DNA of 64,000 nt from NCBI RefSeq assembly GCF_020921035.1, contig NC_063153.1, forward strand, positions 17,608,001 through 17,672,000, read 5' to 3'. The position numbers and the translations under genes are program-made. Shown here one piece after another: positions 20,611 through 33,423 of the stretch (the first letter of the stretch is position 1; each line of letters opens with the position of its first letter). The notes under the pieces were generated by a model. That model was not told the origin of the DNA. It worked only from the letters and a program-made list of their open reading frames with translations, and searched no databases. Source of the DNA: Rhodamnia argentea. Taxonomy: Eukaryota; Streptophyta; Magnoliopsida; Myrtales; Myrtaceae.

Positions 20611-23600
20611 AGCCACATGAACAGAGAGTGACTTTAGGAAGAAGTGTACCTTCACCAGTTAGGGTTAGTGATCTGTAAAAGGACAGAGCTCAAACAAGCT
20701 ATTAGTACAATTCACCATCACCTTCGCATAGAAACTGAAGAAAAGAATGTTGGGTGAAAAACTAACCCCCAAACCAAAAGATAAAAGAAGAGAAAAGAAA
20801 AGAATCAACAGCTCGAGTTGCAACTTGCAAGTGAAGAGTGGACCTTTGTAAAGTCGATAAAGATAGACTGTGGCCTCACAAGCTCTAAAAAGAAAACCAT
20901 CTATTCGACCTCAGACTAGTACTTACATTCAAGCATCATTCTTAGTCTTCTTGGAGCGCGTTTATCCCCAGACGCTCTCCTTGACCAAAGCTTGACCGGT
21001 GCAGCATCTTAACTTAAGAAGAGCATACCTAACCAACAGATTGACCCCACATGAGCATCTCTAATGCACTGTCACTTCCATTGGCTGTGTCATTGCAAGA
21101 CCCAAAATCTGTTTATGACAGCATGCAAATTGCATTCCTCCAAAAACATTGTGTACAGAGAGTGGAAAAAAGTAATATACAAAGATCCAGTGACAAATTG
21201 GCACACAGGAGATAAGAAGACTTGTCCAGTTTGACTTTCCAACTTCAGTAATATTGCCACGATTCAATCCATGAAGCACAGTGCACCTCATAAATATGAG
21301 ACTCGACACAATGCGGCAGCAGTGGCGCATGATTTAGGCTAACTTTGTGAGAAAATAATCACCTATGTACCAATCAACCGATGTAGTTAAGACAAGTTAA
21401 ATGACCTGGTCGAGTACGTCTCCAGATGCAGATGCTTAAAAATAGTTATAGCAAACAAACCTTCCAACACATCTCTACAGGAATATTGGACCAGACATCA
21501 CTGAGCTTGAGAATGCAAGCATTACCTTTAGAAAATATTTCATCTTTCAGGAAATAATCTGTAGCATTTGCAAAAGAGAGAAAGTTCAAATGCCTAACCA
21601 AAAAAGTGGGCCATCGGCAGTCAGTAACTAGTTTCTCCTCAATCTCCTGCTGAATTTACTTCTGCAGTTTCAGTCTGCTCCATCAAACAAATTTAAAAAA
21701 GATAAAAGAAGGGAATAACACAAGCTCACTTCAAAAAATTTGGTTGTAAGAGAAGCTGGATAGCCTCAGACTATCTACCAAAAGTTACTGAATACTTCAA
21801 ATAAGCAGACAGAGACCTCATCAAGACACAGAAAACCCATGCATTGTGTGAATATATATTTCTCAAAGCCTAAATAAAAAATAAATAAAACTTACCAATC
21901 TAATCCAATTTAATCCACAGTAACAGATGAAGCAACTACAATCAGACAGATACCGGGGTTACACTCTGTTTCCTTATATTTTTGTGGTGTCCATAGCTAC
22001 TAAAAAAAATCTGATGCACCAATGAATAAAGATCAGCTGTTGCTCCTTTAGCCCTCTTATGCAACACGCTAAGATGCAGTGCCACACTGAATTGGTTTAA
22101 AAATTTCGAAGTTCTGCAAATCGTTCATATAGCAGATTCCATAAGCAGCATCCATGAGGTTTTCTCAAACACTTCGTTCTCCTTATGCTTCAATAGAAAC
22201 AAGCAAGAGGTCAACTCTACCTCATGCCTCTGGGACTTTTTGCTCCAAGTGAATGAAAGATTGAACAATTGATACCAACCACAAAGCTGATACCAATTGG
22301 TTAATTAATTAAGATATCTTCCTATTCATTTCACAGAAGAACTATTAAAAGGAGAAGCAGTGAACAGATGCATCATACTAAAGCAATAGAAGGACAACAG
22401 TGCATTTGCACGACAGAGGCTAACTTCACCTTCTCTCCCCCATCCTCGTTTAATAAACCCAGGATCTAATTCTAGGTCGCCAGCTTCACTACCTAATTAA
22501 GCTGGCACTTTACACAAACAGTTTGTTGACTCCGCCACAACTTATGCTTGAACCCTTGCAGAGAAAACATTTAAAATGAAACGTAAGCGTCGGTCAGGGG
22601 ACGAGCCTCTCTTATCTGTAAATGCACTTCTTTTCTTACTCCATATGATATTTTGAATGTCACATGTGAAGCCACACTATTGTAGCTGTCTTCCAAACAA
22701 TTGCCCACGTGTCACATGAATGACCCTAGCACTGCCCGCATACCTATCACACTAGCTACCATCTTCTCAAGCCACTGTCCCGCCAGACCCAGATGCACTC
22801 AAAATTTGCACGCTATGCCATACCACAAGCATTTACAACTTAGATACTACTTTGTCTCAAGACATGCTTAAATCCACATGGGCCAGACATCACAAGAGAG
22901 TGTGTCAGCCTGCAGAAATGCCCAAGCTAATGACAGAGGCATATATTTGACACCCGAGCTGGATGCCAAGTGCAATCAAGAAAGAAATCAACATAATGAG
23001 ACTACATGTGGTCCTCTGTAATATTAGATTGTACCACACAAGAAAAAATTCGGGCCATGTTGTATTTACCATTGTTGTATACCTTCTTCTGCATGTTTTC
23101 CAGATGAAGCTCAACAAGCATTGTCTTTCAAAACTAAAAGGATTTCTCCTAATACCTATAAGCAAAATATGCGAGGGTAATGGGAACGCACAACATTGTT
23201 GTGCACCATGGTTATCAGGAATTCCCTTTGCCTAAATGTCAGGATCAGCTGTAAACTTGAGTTGGGAAAGGCACGTTCTCACTTTCAGTAGAAGTTTAAT
23301 GAAATCAATCATGGCAGCATCATGCTAACAATATCTGTTTTAGGCAAGAAATAATGTGTTTGTCTTCTATGTGAATACAGAATTGTGAGTACCATGTATT
23401 CTTATCGATGATAGCTCAAGGAAAAGGAAAATGATCTAAGCATGAACCCTCAAAGATTCATTTACCTGATATACCCAAATACAGAAATGTGGAGAAATAA
23501 ATGGAAATCAATGTGTTATTAATATTGGATTTCAAACAATCATGAGGTTCTAAAGTTACATACAATGGAGTACTGCAGCTCTTACATAAGAGATTATACC

Positions 23601-23997
23601 TTAAATCAAGTTACAGCCAGTTATCCCGTGAAACATCCTTGAAATCATCCTCATCAGCCATAAATAATAGGAAAAGGCCACGTTTCACATCGATGGAAGA
23701 GGATTACAAAGATTTTGAACTTGCATATCTGTTATAGATCAACTGATAATGGGTTATCATTGCAAGTTCCTGATGTGTGGTTGCTAGTACTCCAAATTGT
23801 GCCCCATGCAGTGCAAGCTGAAGAATGCACACCGTGCTGAGACCATGTACTTCAACTGGTTTTCTGCATTATCCACCCGACACCTCATGGGATCAAGACG
23901 AGATGGCAATCCAGTGCCGATTGCCAACGACATCTTTCTGGAACTTGTGAACCAGAATGGACACACATTTGGCATGATCAAGGCATATCCATCACCT
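20611..23997. other. 3.4-kb gene-poor stretch downstream of ADA1
   Basis: AT-rich; no protein family, tRNA or element border is recognised on either strand. The last few hundred bases before 23997 probably include the ADA1 3' UTR. A long non-coding transcript or a decayed transposon cannot be excluded by eye. Confidence 0.4.
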
Positions 23998-25251
23998 TTA
24001 TTTCTCAAATGAACTCAAAGAAATCTTTTCAAGCAGCAATGGCCAGTCGTCTCCAAGTTGCTGTGGATTCAGCTCCATTGCAAGCTTAAAATCGGGTGCA
24101 GATATGGAAATTGGAAATTTTTTCTCGGGCATCCCTCCAATGACATTATTTCGCATATGCAAGTGATTACTAGCAGGCCACATGCCATTAAGGACCTTGT
24201 CTGGAATCTGATGCTTCTGGATGAGATGAATATGAGGCTCAAGTGTGGACCTTGCTCCAACCAGCTCGATACAAGACTTAATCAGCCGCTTCAAGTAGAT
24301 ATCCAACATCACGTTTAATACATTAGCACACTCAACTGAGACTCCTCCAATCCCTTGTGTAGCCACTATATGCTGCACGCGTCTCCTCAGGGATTCCGTG
24401 TCAGACAATTCCCCAGTGTCATGATAACTAACAAAATCATCAGAGTTCCCCACTGACATAGCTTTGCGGCCACCACCTAAACTAGCGGAACATAATGGAA
24501 CTCCAAGTGGTGCAAGCAAAGGAATTCTAGAGAAACTAGAGAGGGTTGCCTGGTCCACCTCTTCCCCATCTTCCACTATGGCCATCGCAACCTCACTTTT
24601 ACTGTGCGCTCTAGATTTATCTGTGGGTTCCTGAATAGGGCCTCCATCCTTCTCAAGCAGCCCAGGAGCAGATTGATAGTTCTGCAATGATCTTCCGTAA
24701 TCACATGGAGTCAAAAGCCCATTCTCAGTCATAATCTTGCTACCGCTATCTTCTGTGGCAGTTGAATGGTACAAGCTTTCCACCTTTCCATTTGGCCCCA
24801 GCGGACTTGACCTATCCTTGACCTTCCTTTCACGAATTCCAGACCTGCTCTTTCGGAGAGAGACTTGAGGAACTCCATTTGACCAAATAGAGGAACTCTG
24901 GTTTTGATTTTGAATAAGTGACCCATTTTGGTCAGGACCGTCTTCTACGCTAGGCAAAAGTTTGGCAGTTCGTGAGACAGGTTTTGCAGGATCTGCTTCA
25001 TAAACAGACGGAGGTGTTTTGGCTTGGCATGCATTCTTCAATATCGATCTTATGAACTGATTGTGCAATGGGAGATTCTCCCTTCCAAGCATTCGACAGC
25101 ATAGCTTGTCGAAATCAACCTTACTAAGCTTTTGGCTCAAGAACTGGTTCAGATAATAAAAGTACCGTTTTGATCTGTCCACTCCAATCCTCTTCACAAT
25201 TTGAGCTTTCAAGTCACCCAAATCGATTCTGAAGCCCTGATGTGGTTGCAT
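23998..25251 (-). CDS. ADA1: SAGA complex subunit ADA1/HFI1-like (SAGA-Tad1 family), 417 aa
   Basis: Plant orthologue of yeast Hfi1/Ada1 and animal TADA1, a histone-fold structural subunit of the SAGA histone acetyltransferase/deubiquitinase coactivator. The coding part is one exon. The N-terminal domain reads MQPHQGFRIDLGDLKAQIVK, then SKRYFYYLNQFLSQKLSK and CCRMLGRENLPLHNQFI, the conserved SAGA-Tad1 block. A poorly conserved Ser/Lys-rich middle follows. The C-terminal histone-fold part has DTESLRRRVQHIVATQGIGG and VLNVMLDIYLKRLIKSCIEL. The end, MELNPQQLGDDWPLLLEKIS, is typical of plant members. Start at ATG 25251: the frame is open upstream to 25320 but has no other ATG. A 580-bp intron lies in the 5' UTR. 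Confidence 0.93.
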   Translation of the reverse strand: MQPHQGFRIDLGDLKAQIVKRIGVDRSKRYFYYLNQFLSQKLSKVDFDKLCCRMLGRENLPLHNQFIRSILKNACQAKTPPSVYEADPAKPVSRTAKLLPSVEDGPDQNGSLIQNQNQSSSIWSNGVPQVSLRKSRSGIRERKVKDRSSPLGPNGKVESLYHSTATEDSGSKIMTENGLLTPCDYGRSLQNYQSAPGLLEKDGGPIQEPTDKSRAHSKSEVAMAIVEDGEEVDQATLSSFSRIPLLAPLGVPLCSASLGGGRKAMSVGNSDDFVSYHDTGELSDTESLRRRVQHIVATQGIGGVSVECANVLNVMLDIYLKRLIKSCIELVGARSTLEPHIHLIQKHQIPDKVLNGMWPASNHLHMRNNVIGGMPEKKFPISISAPDFKLAMELNPQQLGDDWPLLLEKISLSSFEK

Positions 25252-25331
25252 TTCTTGAAAAATAGGATCATGCACCAAGCACAGACCCACGAATGCCCAA
25301 ATCAATGCTGTTAAGTCCAACTACAAATGAC

Positions 25332-25911
25332 CTGCAATGCCTGATTTTCAACCATCAAATGCAGATAAATTCTCAACCTCAGCACCTACCAGCAGACAAG
25401 TAAACCATCTTCATACACACCAGAAACCCATTGAAACACCCAGCCACTGCTGGTATTTCTGTTTCCAAACGAAATATTCAGACAGCCACATGTCCAAAGC
25501 GCCAAGGTAAATATGAACTCTCGGAAATCCCAAAAAACCCTAGGATCAGAATGTCTGCGAAGAAAATTCGCAAAAAACCAAAATGAAGCTCCCCAATTGA
25601 TCAACAACGGATAAGAACATCAAAAACCCTAAGTTCGAACCACCAAGGTCGGTGCTTCCCCGAACTGCACGAACAACAAATTAAATTAGCCCGCCAGATA
25701 AATCGACCATTCTCACACGTAATAGAACAGCTACGGGGTTGAAAAGAAAAATTATAAATTCAAAACCGCGATAGATGAGTGGAATCAACGGTGGAGTCAG
25801 AAACGGAGAATGGGGTGCAGCAAAAAAGGAAAAATCGAATTGACCAGCGGACAATGGAAGCTGAGGTGAAGCGCGGGCGATTAGAGCTGCGTAGATGGAT
25901 TGAATTCTAAC
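25332..25911 (-). other. Intron in the 5' UTR of ADA1
   Basis: On the minus strand the donor CACCAG|GTTAGA ends a leader exon at 25912. The acceptor ATTGCAG|GTCATT begins the exon at 25331, 80 nt before the start codon. A 5'-UTR intron of this size is common in plant housekeeping genes. Inferred from splice signals only. Confidence 0.55.
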
Positions 25912-27302
25912 CTGGTGAATTGCAGGGCAGGAGGGTTCGAATCTCGCAGCTTCAACGTCTCGTTTCCCTCTATCTTTCGGAGGTTGTTTCTATGTGAGAG
26001 CTCGGTGGGGTCTCGAATGCGGGTGCGTTAGCTCAGAGTGCAGACCAAGTGCTTGAAACGAGAAGGTCGAGTGGGGTGGCAATGGCGGAACTTTTGCAGG
26101 CAGCAGTAGAAGAAGAAGAAGAAGAAGAAGAAGCAGCAGCAGCAGAAGCAAAGAGCAAGTCCTTCGCTGGCTTGTCTTTCTCTTTCTTCGCTCGATTCGC
26201 TCGTGCGTCAAAAAGGTCGGGATCGGGTGGGTCTCGGTCTCGGCTCGCGCCAACTTCGTGTCATGTCCTTGATCGGATCCGATCCGATCCGATCCATCCA
26301 TCTCTGGATTCTGCCCTGGACCACCCGCCCGTTTCTCCTACCCGTCCCAAAACCCATCTCTTCCAAAAATGAATGTCCACTACTCTTTTGCATCAATCAT
26401 AAATGTCCACTACTCTTTTGCATCAATCATAAGCCTTGCCAACACGACTTACTCACTTTTAGGTCGCACACATGAATTTGTACATTTGTTCCTTTTATCG
26501 GAACATCTTTTCGACGATGATGGATGTAATAATCTCTAATGGAAATGAATAATCATGCAAGAACATGTCCGCATTAATTGAATGGCCAATATGAACTATT
26601 TTTCTCGTTAATTATGATAGCACATAACAACAAAATAACGAGAATTTTTGGATTTTAAAATCAAGAAATTAGAGAGTTAACGAGGGATTGAATGCCCATG
26701 GCACAAAATAAAAAGAGTGTAGCAAGATAAATACAAAATACGATTTAATAACCTTAATATCCTCATTAAAAACGATGTGCTATAGAACGGAATTAAAGTT
26801 ATTAATAATTCGAAATGGATGAAGCACGTACGACACTACTTTATGTGTACATCTTTTTTTCCTCCCTCTCTTTATGTCATTAAGAAGCGGATGCTTTTAT
26901 TTTTTTTTTCTTGGTATTTTTATTCGGCACAATTAAAAGTTTGAAACACAAAATCTTAAAAAAAAAAAAAAAAAAAAGGGGAAAAGTTCCAACAAAGTGC
27001 GAACAGAAAAAGTTCCAAGACTCTACGTTCCGGGTCGGGTTTCTTTGAAAACCCATTGAGACCCGCTGAGGTCCAGTCCAGGCCCGGACAATCCAAATGA
27101 TAGTATTTTGATTTGAAGAAATGCCACTCCAAACTGCGACTGGAACTCTCTCCATCTCGCTCGCTCGCTCTCCATCCTTTTGAGATTTAACGATCAATCT
27201 GAAAACTTTGGGAGCACTCGGAGAATAACCATCTTCTCTGGAATCTGCAAATACATCATCTGGGTTCATTCAGTTTGCTCCCTGACAAGTCCAGCTACAG
27301 CT
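25912..27302. promoter_or_regulatory. Divergent intergenic region between ADA1 and CENP-O
   Basis: Holds the ADA1 leader exon (from 25912 up), a (GAA)9/(GCA)4 run at about 26107-26150, a GATCC pentamer array at about 26275-26297, the 30-bp tandem pair at 26371-26430, AT-rich DNA to about 26990 and the CENP-O leader. The two genes are transcribed away from each other. Confidence 0.45.
26371..26430. repeat. 30-bp tandem duplication (2 copies)
   Basis: Copies at 26371-26400 and 26401-26430 differ only in the first base; the shared unit begins AATGTCCACTACTC and ends CATCAATCAT. Near identity implies a recent event. Confidence 0.95.
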
Positions 27303-29157
27303 ATGGCGGAAACGGTGCTATTCATGCTCTCTTCTCTTCCTTCTTCTTCTTCTTCTTCTTCTTCATACTGACCGTCCCAAAATCCTTTCTTTCTACTTAC
27401 CCAAAATTTGGAATTCACCTCAGAACTTTCTGCCGGAGGATGATTTCAGATTGGAGACTACTCGATCCAGATGTAACCATTGCTCCCTTTTCCTAATTTT
27501 TGCTTCTGTCGTTGCATTGTTGGAAAATTTATTTGGTCGATTTTGTTTCTGGCAGTTTCGAACGTCCTCAAAAAGCATGCGGAATTATCTGAGCGCCTTT
27601 CCAGGTACCTCTCTCCCTCATCGTTCGTCGACGCTCCTCATACAGATTCAGTGGCTTCTCTAACCTTGCAGTCATGAAGTCATTGGACTCGAGATATCTG
27701 TATGCGCAGGCCACGGAAGTTTCCTAGTCTTTGATTATGAGTAGAAATCTATTTGTGATTGCTCCCCAAGCTGTGACCTGAATATTTTATTAAATGTATT
27801 CATAATTGAGCTCTCTGCTGGTCCTGTGGCAAGAAAAAATTCCAAGATTGCTCTATAGCTGTGGCTATGTACTATGATTTCGTTCATTCATTCTGACTTC
27901 ATCTTCCTTGACGAGATTGACGTAAGTTTTTTCCACCTCTGTCCGTGGTGGACGTGATTTCTCATGACAACTTATGAAATTAAATGAGTAAATTAAGTTG
28001 TTTTGAGAAAACAAGATTATCCTAATCAGGAATCTGGAGGTTTTGTAACATAAGATCAGTTGGCAGCGATTATCACTTGGTCCTTGAAGATGCCCTATGA
28101 GTGTTGCCCTTCAATTCTTTTTCCTTTTATGTCAATGAATGCGCCGGGCCTTGTATTAGGGTAGAGTTCAAATTGCAACATTTTCAATTGAAAGTTCATA
28201 GATTCTTACTGTTGATATAATTAATAACTTGATTCAGATTTGATTCTCATTTAAGCTAGTCATTAATTTACACTATAGTTACAGCTCAAGTAACCATTGT
28301 ACCCAATAAAAAATAATGATTTGGTATATAGTAAATATATGTATTGGACAGAATACTCTCTTTATATTTCTGCCAGTGTACAATTACATTTGATAAATCT
28401 TTCAGGCTACGTGCTGTCTGGCCAAATGATATTCAGTTGTCTATGGTTATGCCCAAGATTTATGATGGCGTTCTTTTCACATTACCTCAAGTGGTGCTCA
28501 TGGTTGTAGTGCTAGTAAATGTTTTTTAATTCAGTGTCTACTATATGGATCTAATATCGGATGATTGAGACAGCATTAATTCTAATAGACTTGGGCACTG
28601 AGGCTGGACTGATTTGAAGTTGCAGGGACTCTGACAAATCTGTTTTTGAGCGTCTACAGAAAGAATTTGAAGCTGCACGTGCTTCCCAAAGTCAAGGTAT
28701 CTCTCGACATTGATAGCATAATTTCCCATCATTTATTGACCTTTTTTCTCCTTCAAACAGCGTTTTCCTTTTGGATCCAAATTCCTTGGTCTTTTCTGAT
28801 AGTAAATTATTCCATCTCAATTGCCTTCTGGAATCTCCAATCTATAATAGCAAAATGTTCATTCTTAGGCTAATAAAAAAATTGAGTGCTGGGTTGGCCT
28901 GTCTTATTATGACCATTGTGGTCGACCTTGGCTATAAAAGCTGGTCCGATCATCTGCCACATAATTGTTTCGACAGATGCTGCTAAGCTGAGGCTCGTCC
29001 CTTGCCCGCCCTGTTTTGGCAATTAATAAGGTCCAGCCAAGACTAACTATCAGTGTTCCATAAAAAGTGATTTCAAGTTGCCAAAGAAGCTTCTCTTAGG
29101 TTATGCTTTTGGGTTCGAATTAGGTTATCCTTTGGGAATTTTTTTTTTTTGTTGGAG

Positions 29158-29188
<31 letters not shown>

Positions 29189-32100
29189 AGGGGGAACTGG
29201 GTTGAGTTGGTGATATCACTTACAACTGTAGAGTTCAACTCTTCAAACATTATTTATTTTAAGATTTTACACATTAGCCAAGGTCTTTTCTTGCTGTTGT
29301 GTCCATTAATTGAACTTGTTGCTGACCATGGCAACTATATTTCAGGCAGTGAACAGCTGCACCTCTTTTGAGGTTGTTAGATTGTGCCGTCCAGTAGTAC
29401 CCGTACAAACTGTTTGACAGAATTACTAGGCTTGCCAGCTATAATGTAGATGACTTACTGCGGCATATATTGTTTAGACTCTCATTATAAGTACACCATC
29501 TTGCGTGCTCTTCCTTAGCAATCTGCTTAATTTGCTGCTTTAATAAAGTAAACACATGAATATCTTTCAGAGATTCACTTGGATGGTGAAGAATGGAATG
29601 ATGGCCTCTTAGCCACCATAAGAGAGCGGGTAAGTTTCTGCTGATTTATTCCGATTATCTGCTAAGTTTTCTCCTCCTTATTGATATTTTGTTTCCATGA
29701 ATAAAAAATTCTCTTTGTATTTTAGTAGCTCTTGCTATTACGAGTAATTGCTCGGTTTAAATTAAATTGGCAACCTCACTCCTTTCATTAAGGTTCACAT
29801 GGAGGCAGACAGGAAGTCTATGGCAGGGGACACAACTTTCTCTTCAGGCACTCATATTCAGGAAAAAATTACTTATAAAGTCGGAAACAAGGTAAGCTTT
29901 TGATATTATTATACTGTGTTGTTGGGATCCTTGAACTTCTATTGATGATCATATATCTGCAGTTTCAAGATGCTCTAGTCTGTGGCTTGTTACAAATTAC
30001 ACAGCAGAACCACATACTTGAATATCTCGCAGGAATCATGGATACACAATGCTGTAGGTTTTATTGTAAGATTTGAATATGTGGTGCCGGAGAAGCTAAA
30101 TATGTAAATTCTTTACAGAATCTATTGTTAGGCTTTAGTATCATCTCTGCCAGGATTTGGGATAATTGTGAAAACTGATTGGCAGTCCCCTCTATTTGCA
30201 AGTGAAATCTTGGGCTTTGTGTTGATTGGCCCTTTACATGCAAATGAAGTCTTGATCTGGTCTTAATTTTCGTGAACAGGTGATTTGTTGTTTGGAAGGC
30301 GCAAGAATTGGCATACAGTATGAAACTTTTTTTGCTGGTAATTTGTTGTTAATTAGCAGGAGTATAAATTGTCTATCTGGTTTACATACCATGTTTTTCA
30401 TAGACGGTTTTTCTTGTTCCCATGAATTCTGATTCTTGGATAAGCAGAAATGGGTATTTTGTATTTGATCAGACAAGATGGACTCGCTTCACTTACAGTA
30501 ACATGTGTATTGGTGGATATAGTATTACTTAACGATTTAGTGAGTCAGAAGCACTGAGTGCACTAAGGGATTGGAGTGAGACTAAAAGAGGAAGGAACAG
30601 TAACAGGGAAAGGTGGATAAAGTATTAGCTACCGATGGAAAAAAAAGAAAAAACAAAAAACCCAGTTAAAACATGATCCTAAATTGGAAACCAGCAGGCC
30701 GAGCTGACGTAGGATTTGAAGACTAGTACTGAAGGAAGTGTTATGGGGGCTTTTGTCTGTCATATCTCTTATTAATTCAGTCAGATATGCTTCGAATTTA
30801 CTCGCAATTAGTGGCTCATGAGTCGTGAGACATGTTTCTTCCAATGATCCTCCCTTTTCTTTTTCTAGTTACCACAGATCTATTACCATACACGTAGTTG
30901 CCAAGTCGATTGAAGCTGCAATTCCAGATAGATCACAATGCAGCAGTTAGTTACAAGCAAAGACTATCTACATTATGATGATGTAAGAATTGAATTTAGA
31001 AGATTGTCTGGACCTATTTTTTTTCCTTACTTGAGAATTTGAGTAGCAGTTTTGTCTGTTGAAATTGATTGTCTGGTGACATGGGTGTGCACAACCTCCA
31101 ATGGAATTACATCATCGACTAATGGCTTTAATTATAATTTGCTTTGGCTGATGAACTATTTTTGTCAGAGGCCTATCTGCTATAAATAATTATTGATATT
31201 TCTACAGTCTTTAACAGCACTTTTTGTCCATGAATTTAGGTTTTGACCTACCCCTATTGACATGACTGTTTTACCTAGTGTTGCATTTCCTTAATCAAGC
31301 ATCTTGAACTTATCTAGGGGTAGGCACATGTGGGCCCAAGTGGAAGGTGTAAAGACAGCAGTTTGCCCTATATTTTCTTGACCCCCGTCGTTCACAAAGT
31401 GTTTTGGGGAAAATTCATGCATCAGCTGGTCTTTTTTTTTTAATCTATCAAGGGTGATGGCACATCTGTTTTGTACCTTTGCAGGAGAGCCATGTGAATT
31501 ATACCACATCGTTCTTGAGAGTAAATCGTTTCTTGAAAAAATGACTGTCCTGGAACATACAATTCCATTCTTTATACCAGTACGTGATGCGGAAAATGAT
31601 CTCCTTTTTTCAAATGCAATGGTAAGGTCTCCTGCCTGAATCCTTTGGGACTTGGGAAACTCTCTCTGTTAGATCTTTTCTCATCAAAATGATTTATGTC
31701 CAGAAATTTATAGACCGTGTTGGAGAACTTCTGCAGGCTTACGTGGATAGACGTGAACAGGTAAGTCATTATGGGGGAAAGCCTACCTTGAGTTTTACTA
31801 CATCTCTGGTCCCTTCTGATGTTTTGGTTGCTTCGAGTCATTAACATTTAACTGCAAACCTCAAATTGGATTCTATTCTTGATATCTACATTGCTTGTCT
31901 ATGCAGGTCCGCCTTATTAAAGAATTGTATGGAAACCAAATTGGAGAACTGTATCACAGTCTTCCATTCAACATGGTCGAATTTGTACTTGATGATTTTG
32001 AGTGGTTGGTGTATTTTCTTTGATCTATTTATGTTATATGGGGATTTTCGTGGATAGCTTTTCGTTTGGACAATATATTGATAATGTGATCTCATGCTCG

Positions 32101-33423
32101 GCTGTACCTTTTCTATGTTGATTAGTTTTAATGGTTGAGCCAGTTCTGCGGCTTGTCTTCTTTTGTCAAATAAATCTGTTTCATGTGCATATATAGTGCT
32201 ATTAGAAGATTTTTGTCCCAGTTAAAGTAATCTTGCTATTCATCCTTATTGGAGCATCGCCACACTTCCATCTATCAACTTGAATTTCTAGATAAATTGG
32301 CATGGTGGTCTCACAAATTCTACATAATCTCAGAGTAGGAGGTCCTTTGTTTGAATATCCAACTTTTATGTGTCTTTTTCCACATTTTAATCTTAGGCTA
32401 TATCTTAACCTACAGGTGAAGAGGATAGCATTTAAATATTAATATAATACACCTTTAATGTTTTTCAATTGGCTGTAGTTTTGTAAGAATGTGGTTGAAT
32501 TTCCTAATTATTGTACCTTCTTTCATTTGATGTCCCTGAATAGCTGACATCAACCGTATCTTTTGCAGCAAGGTGACAGTGACTCTGAGGTATGAAGACC
32601 TCATTTGTGTACTCCCAACTCGTATAAGAGTCCTGGCGTGGCCAAGGAAAAACTGTACCAGTCCAGTCTCCATGAACCGAAGGGGAAATGGAGTTTCTGG
32701 AAGTCACCCTAATCCAGCTCGCCTTTCTTATGCAGAGGAGGCCTTGCGAAGTATGAGCTTGCCAGAAGGTATATTTCCCTCCCTATATAATTTGTGAAGC
32801 TCTTGTTAACTTTCTCAGGCAAGGATGTCAAAACTTTCACTTGTAGAAAGAAAGGATGTCAAATTCTCTCAAGGCTTTTTGCAAGTCGAAATTTTTATCT
32901 TATGTGCTGAACTGCCAAACAAATTCCAGGCCAACTCCACAAGCTATAGATGTGAAGGCTAAGATATTGCTAAATAGAAATTTATTGGTATGAGATAATT
33001 AGATTGAGTCTGTATTTGACTATTTGAAATGAAGAACTTTGAGAAATGAAGAAATAAGTTCAAATATATGGATCTAACATCCGACATGGGAGTGATGGAG
33101 GGCTTTGTTGTCTTTCAACATGGGAGTGACGGAGGGCTTTGCTGTATTGTCGTCTTCTCCAGAAATAGGTATTATGGACTTGAAACTGCTAATTTATGTG
33201 AAACCTTGACATGGACATAGCTTAATTTAAGCCAACTGACGAGTGGGAGGAATCCTGTCTATGTGCTCTCTTGTCATTTATTTAGGGCCTCTAATTTTGT
33301 TTTCTGTTTGTTTTCTCTCTTCCATGTTCAGCATTTGCAGAAATTGTGTTAAATTTGCCACAAGCTCTCCAGCAATTATACCAAAATGCACCTCCTAGAA
33401 ACTTGGATTCAACAAGGGTCTAA
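27303..33423 (+). CDS. CENPO: Centromere protein O (CENP-O/Mcm21) homologue (12 coding exons, 326 aa)
   Basis: Inner-kinetochore (CCAN) subunit homologue. Exons: 27303-27314, 27424-27472, 27556-27604, 28626-28696, 29571-29629, 29793-29891, 30280-30337, 31485-31621, 31704-31760, 31907-32004, 32569-32768, 33332-33423; 981 nt in one frame. The N-terminal coiled region has SNVLKKHAELSERLSRDSDK and FERLQKEFEAARAS. The CENP-O domain follows: VICCLEGARIGIQYETFFAG, ELYHIVLESKSFLEKMTVLE, FIDRVGELLQAYVDRREQVR, LIKELYGNQIGELYHSLPF, then CKVTVTLRYEDLICVLP. The weak point is the 5' end. The family-like EDDFRLETTRSR exon has no ATG of its own in frame, so I propose a 12-nt first coding exon (ATG GCG GAA ACG) spliced over a 109-bp CT-rich intron. 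Confidence 0.87.

Noticed and set aside
25934-25943. GGTTCGAATC, resembling a tRNA B-box
   Set aside because: No matching A-box, acceptor stem or anticodon arm nearby; it lies in the ADA1 leader.
26049-26372. Plus-strand frame with Glu/Ala runs
   Set aside because: Driven by a (GAA)n/(GCA)n microsatellite in the ADA1 leader region; no conserved sequence.
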